DNA of 21,468 nt, taken from assembly GCA_964345695.1 (NCBI GenBank), contig CAYFSC010000035.1, positions 1-21,468 of the forward strand, written 5' to 3'. This DNA is from CAYFSC01 sp964345695. GTDB taxonomy: Bacteria; Bacteroidota; Rhodothermia; Rhodothermales; Salinibacteraceae. How positions within the stretch are numbered: the stretch's first letter is position 1; every line of letters starts with the position of its first letter. The notes under the pieces were generated by a model, which was given only the letters and a program-made list of their open reading frames with translations, was not told the origin of the DNA and did not search any database. Of the stretch, positions 6,188-13,486 are shown piece after piece. Both the position numbers and the translations under genes were made by a program.

Positions 6188-7321
6188 ATGCCTACGGTCC
6201 GGCCCGTCGACGGATGGCGCGACCGCAAGCGGTTTATCGACGTCCCCTATCAGTTCTATCCCGAGCGCTATCCGCACTGGGTGCCGCCGCTGCGCCGGGA
6301 CGTGAAGCAAACGCTCGACCCGTCGACAAACGCGTTCTTCGAGCACGGGGACATGCAACTGTTCCTGGCCGAGGATGCCTCGGGAGAGGTGGTCGGTCGT
6401 GTAGCCGGGATTCGCAACGGCATGCATCTGCAGAAGTACGACGATGCCACCGGGTTTTTCGGCTTCTTTGAATGCGTCGACGATCCGGCCGTGGCCGATG
6501 CCCTGCTGGATGCGGCTGCCGGCTGGCTCCGCACTCAGGGCCTGCGGTACATGCGAGGCCCCGCGAACCCGTCCCTCAACGATACGGCCGGCCTCCTCGT
6601 GGATGGGTTCGACCGCCGCCCGTCCATCCTCATGCCCTACAACCCACCGTACCACGAGACGCTACTCGCTCAGTACGGCTTTGAGCGCGTGATGACGATG
6701 TGGGCGTACTACCTGCACAAAAAGTACGTTGAGTACGACCGGCTGAAGCGCGGCGCCGAGATCGTCAAGCGCCGGACGCCCGGCCTCTCCGTGCGCACGC
6801 TCGACATGGACCGGTTTGACACGGAGGCGCGCACAATCCGAGAGATTTATAACGACGCATGGTCCAACAACTGGGGACACGTGCCGATGACCCAGGCGGA
6901 GTTTGAGCACCTGGCGGACGAACTGAAGCAGATCGTGGACCCCGCCATCGTCTTCTTCATCGAACACGAAGGGGAACCGGTGGCATTTTCAATCGCGCTG
7001 CCCGACATCAACCAGGCGCTTCAGCATGTGCCGGACGGACGGCTTTTCCCGCTCGGCCTCCCCAAGCTGCTCTTGAATGCCCGCTACGGCATTTACGAAT
7101 GCCGGATGCCGCTCATGGGCGTCCGGAAGACGCATCAGGGCAAGGGGCTGGATGCCCTTCTCGTCCTGAACACCATCGAGAACGGCCCGCCGAACGGCTA
7201 CGACGCCTGCGAGATGAGCTGGGTGCTCGACACGAACGACCGCCTCAAGAATCACGTTGAAAGCCTAGGCGCGGTGGTTGACAAAGAATACGCGATGTTC
7301 GAGATGTCCCTCTCCACCTGA
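6188..7321 (+). CDS. Large GNAT-fold N-acyltransferase, candidate ceramide synthase-like partner of SPT
   Basis: A 377-residue protein from the ATG at 6188. The reading frame is open upstream, but the extra residues are proline/arginine-rich and unlike the family, so I chose this ATG. Conserved stretches visible are FIDVPYQFYPERYPHWVPPL (16-35), NAFFEHGDMQLFLA (48-61), GRVAGIRNGMH (70-80), GFFGFFEC (89-96) and MRGPANPSLND (122-132), followed by a second acyltransferase-like half with KTHQGKGLDALL near the C-terminus, which resembles an acyl-CoA-binding loop. This is a GNAT-superfamily group about twice the length of simple acetyltransferases. It is immediately downstream of the SPT-like gene. 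The bacterial ceramide synthase of Caulobacter is, as I recall it, a GNAT-type N-acyltransferase linked to spt, so N-acylation of the SPT product is a reasonable hypothesis. The substrate is not shown by the sequence. Confidence 0.8.
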   Translation: MPTVRPVDGWRDRKRFIDVPYQFYPERYPHWVPPLRRDVKQTLDPSTNAFFEHGDMQLFLAEDASGEVVGRVAGIRNGMHLQKYDDATGFFGFFECVDDPAVADALLDAAAGWLRTQGLRYMRGPANPSLNDTAGLLVDGFDRRPSILMPYNPPYHETLLAQYGFERVMTMWAYYLHKKYVEYDRLKRGAEIVKRRTPGLSVRTLDMDRFDTEARTIREIYNDAWSNNWGHVPMTQAEFEHLADELKQIVDPAIVFFIEHEGEPVAFSIALPDINQALQHVPDGRLFPLGLPKLLLNARYGIYECRMPLMGVRKTHQGKGLDALLVLNTIENGPPNGYDACEMSWVLDTNDRLKNHVESLGAVVDKEYAMFEMSLST

Positions 7322-7379
7322 CGCCCGGCTCCGTCGCCCGACGCCTCGCTTGCTGCTTCTCCCCTCACTGCCACTGCCC

Positions 7380-8120
7380 GTGCGCGACGTTTCTTTCATT
7401 TATTTCGACCTCGACGACACGCTGCTCGACCACACCCACGCCGAGCGGCACGCGCTGTCCGACGTGCGCGACCGATACCTAGAGATCTTCGGTACCCTGT
7501 CGGTCGACGCGCTGCAGGAGCGCTACCACACGATCAACGTCCCGCTGTGGCGTCGCTACGCCGGTGGCGAGATCGACAAGGCCACCGTGAAGCACGAGCG
7601 GTTCGCCCGCCTGCTGGACGCGCTGGACGCGCCCCATGCCGATCCAGGCCGCATTCAGCGGTACTACATGCAGCGCTATGCCGAGCACTGGCGCTTCATT
7701 CCTGGTGCGCGCGAGGCCTTCACGCATCTGGCAGACCACCGGCCCGTGGGCGTCCTCACGAACGGATTTGCCGAGGTTCAGCGGAAAAAGCTGGAGCGCT
7801 TCCCCATGCTCCGCGAACGCGCGGCAACCGTTGTTCTATGCGAGGAAGCCGGCACGCTGAAGCCCAATCCTCAGGCGTTTGCCCACGCGACCTCCCAGGC
7901 CGGTACCGATCCTGCACAGATTCTGTACGTCGGGGACTCCTATCGCTCGGACATCGAGGGCGGACGGGATGCCGGCTGGCAGGTGGCCTGGTACGCGCCC
8001 GACGGCACCAACGGCCGCACCGTTGAGAACCGGGGCTTCGACTTTGAAAGCTGGGACGTGCTGCTCGGCCGGTTTTCGCCCCACTCCAGGGCCGACGCCG
8101 ATCCGCCTCCCTCCCCGTAA
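7380..8120 (+). CDS. HAD-superfamily hydrolase, YjjG / subfamily IA type nucleotidase-like
   Basis: A 246-residue phosphatase from a GTG start at 7380; the frame is open upstream into the preceding gene but carries no HAD sequence there, and no nearby ATG exists. HAD motif I is DLDDT (10-14, nucleophile D10 and acid D12), motif II is VLTNG (125-129, T127), motif III is K161 in LKPNPQAF, and motif IV is GDSYRSDIEGG (185-195, D186 and D191). The cap is an alpha-helical insertion after motif I (C1 type), with WRRYAGGEI and RYYMQRYAEHW. It most resembles YjjG-type noncanonical nucleotidases and generic haloacid dehalogenase-like phosphatases. The tail after 232 is Pro/Asp-rich. It starts 58 bp after the GNAT gene and probably shares its transcript, but a link with lipid synthesis is not evident. 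Confidence 0.85.
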   Translation: MRDVSFIYFDLDDTLLDHTHAERHALSDVRDRYLEIFGTLSVDALQERYHTINVPLWRRYAGGEIDKATVKHERFARLLDALDAPHADPGRIQRYYMQRYAEHWRFIPGAREAFTHLADHRPVGVLTNGFAEVQRKKLERFPMLRERAATVVLCEEAGTLKPNPQAFAHATSQAGTDPAQILYVGDSYRSDIEGGRDAGWQVAWYAPDGTNGRTVENRGFDFESWDVLLGRFSPHSRADADPPPSP

Positions 8121-8291
8121 GTAACCATGCGCTGTAACGATTCCGGCGAAATGCCCTGTTTTCGGCCGCTCGGTTCTTTCGGGCCGAGACGCCACTTGCA
8201 CCCGGCCTCCCCTTGCTGTTTCTTAATGAAATAGACGGTCGCCTCCCGGCGTCCTCCGTCGACGGCTTTTCACCCAGCTTCCGCTTCGCTC

Positions 8292-9446
8292 ATGGCCCTT
8301 ACACTCGGCGTCCCCCGCGAGACGACGTCCGGCGAAACTCGTGTTGCCCTGGTCCCCGACGTTGCCGACCGGATGCATGCGACGCTCAACGACATCGAGA
8401 TTCGTGTGGAACGCGGGGCCGGGACGCACGCCTTTCACGACGACACGGCGTACGACGCGGCCGGATGCACCGTCACGAGTCGCGACACGGTGTTCGACGC
8501 CGAAGTGATCATGAAGGTCGCCCCCCCTTCCGACGACGAAATTGGGCGCCTCTCCAGCGGTCAGGTCGTCGCAGGATTCATGGATCCGCTGAACACCCCA
8601 GAGCGGGCACGCCGCCTGGCCGACCAAGGCGTCACGAGTCTGGCGATGGAGCTCGTGCCCCGTATCTCGCGCGCTCAGAAGATGGATGCCCTTTCGGCCA
8701 TGAGCTCGCTGGGCGGCTATCGCGCTGCGATCCTCGCTGCCGAGCGCCTGCCGAAGTTCTTCCCTTTACTGACGACCGCCGCGGGGACCATCCGTCCGGC
8801 CAACGTGCTCGTCTTGGGCGCCGGCGTGGCCGGGCTCCAGGCCATCGCCACCGCGAAACGGCTCGGGGCCAAGGTGTTCGGATACGACATTCGGGACGCG
8901 ACGCGCGAGGAGGTCGAGAGCCTGGGCGCCACGTTCGTAGAACTGACGCTGGACATGGACGACCAGGAGGGCGAGGGCGGCTATGCAAAGGAACTCGAAC
9001 AGGCAAAGCAGGAGCGTCAGCCTGAGCTCCTCAAGCCGCACATCGCCGAGGCCGACGTCGTCATCACCACTGCGCTCATCCCCGGCCGCCCCGCTCCGGT
9101 TCTGATCAACGAGGCCGCTGTGGAGGCGATGGATCCAGGATCGGTCATCGTCGACCTCGCGGCCCCGAACGGCGGCAACTGTGCATACACCCAAACAGGT
9201 GAGACGGTCACTGAGCATCACGTCACCATCCTCGGTCCCACCAACCTTCCGGCCGAGATGCCGGTGCATGGAAGTCAGCTCTACGCCAAGACGATCGCCG
9301 CTCTCGTCGAGTCGTGCATTGCCGATGGCCAGTTCCAGCTCGACTTCGACGACGAGGTGTTCGCCGGCGCCTGTCTGACGCACGACGGTGCGGTGACCAA
9401 CGACCGCGTGGGCGACCTCCTCGGCACGGAAGCAGCGACAGATTGA
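8292..9446 (+). CDS. pntAA: NAD(P) transhydrogenase subunit alpha part 1 (NAD(H)-binding domain I)
   Basis: A 384-residue soluble domain I of the proton-translocating transhydrogenase, which passes hydride from NADH to NADP+ using the proton gradient. The family start LGVPRET is at 5-11. The RAQKMDALSAMSSLGGYRA segment (127-145) carries the conserved Arg, Gln and Asp of the nicotinamide site. The NAD Rossmann loop is GAGVAGL (176-182), followed by GYDIR (197-201). The mobile loop region has the GGYAKE motif (229-234), and VVITTALIPGRPAP (256-269) is also conserved. Length matches the separate PntAA of Rhodospirillum-type three-gene systems rather than the fused E. coli PntA. ATG 8292 has no Shine-Dalgarno. 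The domain ends without membrane helices, these being encoded by the next gene, pntAB. Confidence 0.97.
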   Translation: MALTLGVPRETTSGETRVALVPDVADRMHATLNDIEIRVERGAGTHAFHDDTAYDAAGCTVTSRDTVFDAEVIMKVAPPSDDEIGRLSSGQVVAGFMDPLNTPERARRLADQGVTSLAMELVPRISRAQKMDALSAMSSLGGYRAAILAAERLPKFFPLLTTAAGTIRPANVLVLGAGVAGLQAIATAKRLGAKVFGYDIRDATREEVESLGATFVELTLDMDDQEGEGGYAKELEQAKQERQPELLKPHIAEADVVITTALIPGRPAPVLINEAAVEAMDPGSVIVDLAAPNGGNCAYTQTGETVTEHHVTILGPTNLPAEMPVHGSQLYAKTIAALVESCIADGQFQLDFDDEVFAGACLTHDGAVTNDRVGDLLGTEAATD

Positions 9447-9610
9447 GTGTGGCCGCAGGCGTCCGGGCGGAGGGCACGCCCCAGAGCAGGAGTCCATCCC
9501 TCTACTGTTTCCCAGCGCCCGTGCGCCTCGGCTTCCGCACGTCCTTCGGGGTCCAAACAATCGCCAATGCAAGGACCCACACGTTCATCCTCTAACCCGC
9601 ACGACGCGCC

Positions 9611-9925
9611 ATGCTGAACAACGTCATCATCTTCGTCCTTGCTGCTTTCGTAGGCAACGAGATTCTGAGCAAGGTGCCGCAGACGCTGCACACGCCGCTC
9701 ATGTCGGGAGCCAACGCCATCAGCGGCATCACGGTCGTGGGTGCGCTTGTCGCGGCGGGCATGGCCGATGGCGTGTACGCGCAGTGGCTGGGCTTTGCAG
9801 CGCTCGTCGTCGCGACCATCAACGTCGTAGGCGGCTTCCTCGTCACCGACCGGATGCTGCAAATGTTCGGGAAGAAAAAAACGTCTCCGTCCGCCGGGAC
9901 GCCGAAGACAAACGGACAGGTTTGA
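9611..9925 (+). CDS. pntAB: NAD(P) transhydrogenase subunit alpha part 2 (membrane domain)
   Basis: A 104-residue integral membrane subunit with three hydrophobic helices (about 4-18, 38-52 and 56-80) and the conserved loop GNEILSKVPQTLHTPLMSGA (15-34), followed by NAISGI. It forms part of the membrane domain II that couples proton transfer to hydride transfer. The C-terminal tail (about 86-104) is basic and polar. It is separated from pntAA by 164 bp, an unusually wide gap for subunits of one complex, but no promoter or terminator was clear there; a 6-bp inverted repeat GGGTCC/GGACCC lies at 9549-9554 and 9573-9578. ATG 9611 starts directly with the expected MLNN sequence. Confidence 0.96.
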   Translation: MLNNVIIFVLAAFVGNEILSKVPQTLHTPLMSGANAISGITVVGALVAAGMADGVYAQWLGFAALVVATINVVGGFLVTDRMLQMFGKKKTSPSAGTPKTNGQV

Positions 9926-9926
9926 G

Positions 9927-9947
9927 TTTGGAGTTCGGAGTTCGGAG
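9927..9947. repeat. Heptanucleotide tandem repeat TTYGGAG x3
   Basis: TTTGGAG (9927-9933), TTCGGAG (9934-9940) and TTCGGAG (9941-9947) follow within three bases of the pntAB stop. The reverse complement reads as CTCCGAA units, the same 7-bp family as the array downstream of pntB. Confidence 0.8.
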
Positions 9948-9970
9948 AAACTCGGTGAAGCGCTGACCCG

Positions 9971-10005
9971 CAACGCTCAACGCCCAACGCTCAACGTCCA
10001 ACGCA
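9971..10005. repeat. Heptanucleotide tandem repeat CAACGYY x5
   Basis: Five consecutive 7-bp units begin with CAACG: CAACGCT, CAACGCC, CAACGCT, CAACGTC, CAACGCA. The array ends two bases before the pntB ATG and therefore occupies the translation initiation region. Confidence 0.85.
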
Positions 10006-10007
10006 AA

Positions 10008-11441
<1,434 letters not shown>

Positions 11442-11448
11442 GCCCCTC

Positions 11449-11504
11449 TCCGAACCCGAAACGTCAAATCCCGATCCCGGAACACCGACCCCGGACTCCG
11501 GAAC
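11449..11504. repeat. Degenerate heptanucleotide repeat CCGGAAC, about 8 units
   Basis: Reading in steps of seven from 11449 gives TCCGAAC, CCGAAAC, GTCAAAT, CCCGATC, CCGGAAC, ACCGACC, CCGGACT, CCGGAAC. Seven of the eight units are clear variants of one 7-mer, and unit three is diverged. The array fills almost the whole gap between the convergent pntB and esterase genes. Confidence 0.75.
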
Positions 11505-11506
11505 GG

Positions 11507-12244
11507 CTACGACCGCTGTCGCAAGGAATCGAGCGTCGGTCGGAGCACCTCCCACACGTTCTGCGCGACACGGCGGTGGCCCTGCGCGGTCGGGTGAATG
11601 CCGTCGCTCTGCATCATTGCGTCGACGCCGCCCACCCCCTCCAGGATGAACGGAATGAGCGTGACGGGGTCGTACGCTTCGGCAATCGACGGGTAGATCT
11701 GCCGGAACTGATCCGTGTAGCGCTGCCCCAGATTGGGCGGCACCTGCATGCCCGCCAGCAGGACGCGCGCATCGGGGTAGCGGCGCAGGGTGGTGTCGAT
11801 GATGGCGCGCAGGTTCTCCTCGGTGGCGGACGGGTCGACGCCGCGGAGCCCGTCGTTGCCACCAAGTTCCAGAAGAAGCACGTCCACCGGCTGATTCAGG
11901 AGCCATTCCACGCGGCTGAGCCCTCCGGCCGAGGTCTCGCCACTCAGGCCCGCGTTCTGCACCTGCACGTTCCACCCGAGCGAGTCGACGCGCTGCTGCA
12001 GGCGCGCGGGGAAGGACTGCGTGCTCGGATCTGCGAGCCCGTTGCCCGCCGCGATGCTGTTGCCGAGAACGAGCACCCGAATCGGCGCGTCCGGCGCCGC
12101 AGCCGTGTCCGTCGGCGCGTCTGACTGCGTTGTCGACGGGGCCGGAGCGGCGGCCTCCGACGACGGATTGGAACGATTTTGACTGCACCCTGCAAGTGCA
12201 AGAACTCCACAGAGGGCAAAGAGGTATAGGCGAGCCGCTGTCAT
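11507..12244 (-). CDS. GDSL/SGNH-type esterase lipoprotein (TesA-like arylesterase/lysophospholipase)
   Basis: A 245-residue protein from the ATG at 12244; the frame is open further upstream, but this ATG begins a clear lipoprotein signal with lipobox LAGC (17-20). After a Ser/Ala/Pro/Thr-rich linker (21-53) comes the SGNH hydrolase fold: block I GNSIAAGNGL (61-70, nucleophile S63, with Asn in place of the usual Asp of GDS), block II around G102, block III GGND (128-131, N130), and block V DGIHP (D214, H217). It is expected to hydrolyse esters or lysophospholipids at the membrane surface. It is divergent from an ABC ATPase-permease pair, exactly the arrangement of tesA with ybbA-ybbP in E. 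coli. A TATACT box lies only 2 bp upstream of the ATG (12247-12252), hinting at a very short or absent leader, though no good -35 goes with it. Confidence 0.9.
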   Translation of the reverse strand: MTAARLYLFALCGVLALAGCSQNRSNPSSEAAAPAPSTTQSDAPTDTAAAPDAPIRVLVLGNSIAAGNGLADPSTQSFPARLQQRVDSLGWNVQVQNAGLSGETSAGGLSRVEWLLNQPVDVLLLELGGNDGLRGVDPSATEENLRAIIDTTLRRYPDARVLLAGMQVPPNLGQRYTDQFRQIYPSIAEAYDPVTLIPFILEGVGGVDAMMQSDGIHPTAQGHRRVAQNVWEVLRPTLDSLRQRS

Positions 12245-12376
12245 GAGTATAAATGGAAGCGGGGGTAACAGACGATGCCGGAGATCCGTGCTTCGGGTGC
12301 CGAACCGGGAGCATAGGGCTGCGGTTTCCCCATTCGGCGGTTTCTCTTCGACGGATTTGAATGCACTGTTCTCTCC

Positions 12377-13069
12377 ATGAGTCCCCCCGTTCTTCAAGTT
12401 CAGGACCTCACGCAAACTTTCCACAGTGGCGACCGCACGCTCACCGTGCTCGACGGCGTCTCCTTCGACGTCTCCAGGGGGGAAACCTGCGCCATTGTCG
12501 GCCCCTCGGGCTCGGGCAAGACGACGCTCCTGGGCCTCTGTGCGGGACTCGACCGTCCCACCCGTGGCACCGTGCGCCTCTGTGACACCGACCTTGGCCC
12601 GCTGAGCGAAGACGAGCGTGCTTCCGTCCGCAACCAGCACGTCGGCTTCATCTTTCAGACGTTCCGCCTGTTGCCGACGCTAACGGCCCGCGAAAACGTG
12701 ATGGTGCCGGCCGAGCTGCGCGGCCGGTCGGAAGCGCGGGAGCGCGCCGAAGCTCTGCTCGCGCAAGTGGGCCTCGGAGATCGCCTGGAGCACTACCCGA
12801 CGCAGTTGTCGGGCGGCGAGCAGCAGCGCGTGGCCATGGCGCGGGCGTTCATCAACGAGCCCGACATTCTCTTTGCCGACGAGCCAACGGGCAACCTCGA
12901 CACCGAGACGGCCGAGCGCATCGAGGACCTGTTCTTCGACCTGAACCGCAATGCCGGCACCACGCTCGTCCTCGTGACGCACGACCTGGAACTCGCCCGC
13001 CGCACCGAGCGGGTCCTCCGTCTTCGGGCCGGACAGCTGGAAAGCGACGAGGCGACGGTTCCTGCGTGA
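12377..13069 (+). CDS. ybbA: ABC transporter ATP-binding protein, YbbA/LolD-like
   Basis: A 230-residue ABC ATPase of the MacB/LolD/FtsE class. Walker A GPSGSGKTT (42-50), Q-loop Q94 in FIFQTF, signature LSGGEQQR (144-151), Walker B ILFADEPTGNLD (164-175) and the H-loop histidine H202 are all intact. The length and the VGFIFQTFRLLPTLTARENV segment match ATPases that power FtsX-like permeases, which move lipids or lipoproteins, or transmit force across the membrane, rather than import solutes. It is divergent from the TesA-like esterase with 132 bp between starts and is followed, after a 417-bp spacer, by the large permease gene. ATG 12377 fits the family N-terminus and has no Shine-Dalgarno. 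The symbol rests on synteny with E. coli tesA/ybbA/ybbP. Confidence 0.93.
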   Translation: MSPPVLQVQDLTQTFHSGDRTLTVLDGVSFDVSRGETCAIVGPSGSGKTTLLGLCAGLDRPTRGTVRLCDTDLGPLSEDERASVRNQHVGFIFQTFRLLPTLTARENVMVPAELRGRSEARERAEALLAQVGLGDRLEHYPTQLSGGEQQRVAMARAFINEPDILFADEPTGNLDTETAERIEDLFFDLNRNAGTTLVLVTHDLELARRTERVLRLRAGQLESDEATVPA

Positions 13070-13486
13070 TGGAGGATGAACGATGGCCGATGTGGAAGGC
13101 CCGAGCAACGGACCGACGTTGTGCTTGTCTCTGCTCGTGGGTCTATGCGGCCAATTCCATTGCCGCCAACATCAGCGGGGGACACGGACGGCGTCACTAT
13201 GGGGCGTCACTACGGAGAGCGTCGCCCGTTCTGCTACGCCGTCTTCGGATCGATCCAGGAACCGCTCCCCTGGCTCGGGAAAGCACGTCATGGGGGTCTC
13301 GCCTCCGGTCGGCATGACGCGTTGCGCAGCAATCTGAGCCGTCCCCGAACGATGCTCTACGGCTGCATCCGCGCCGTATACGCATCGCCCGAAAACGTGC
13401 CCGCATAATCCGTCACGCATCACGCACATCCCTCCCGGCATGCCGCCCCGCACGATGTCTCCTTTCACCGCAAGGCTCCGCATCTT
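13070..13486. other. 417-bp spacer between ABC ATPase and permease, with repeats; no convincing gene
   Basis: GGAGG at 13071-13075 precedes an ATG at 13083 by 7 bp and could start an 84-residue frame (13083-13337); a second frame runs 13076-13408. Neither product has recognisable domains, so I do not call a gene. Structure seen: a hairpin at 13147-13166 (8-bp stem with one bulged C), a 10-bp direct repeat GGCGTCACTA at 13190-13199 and 13203-13212, and an inverted repeat CGTCATG/CATGACG at 13286-13292 and 13313-13319. Confidence 0.6.

Noticed and set aside
8254..8269. CCGTCGACGG followed by CTTTT upstream of pntAA as a terminator.
   Set aside because: The palindrome leaves only a 3-bp stem with a 4-nt loop; too weak to call.
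13076..13408. 110-residue and 84-residue frames between the ABC ATPase and permease.
   Set aside because: A GGAGG precedes ATG 13083, but neither product has domains or convincing composition. Left as a possibility in the spacer entry and not called as a gene.
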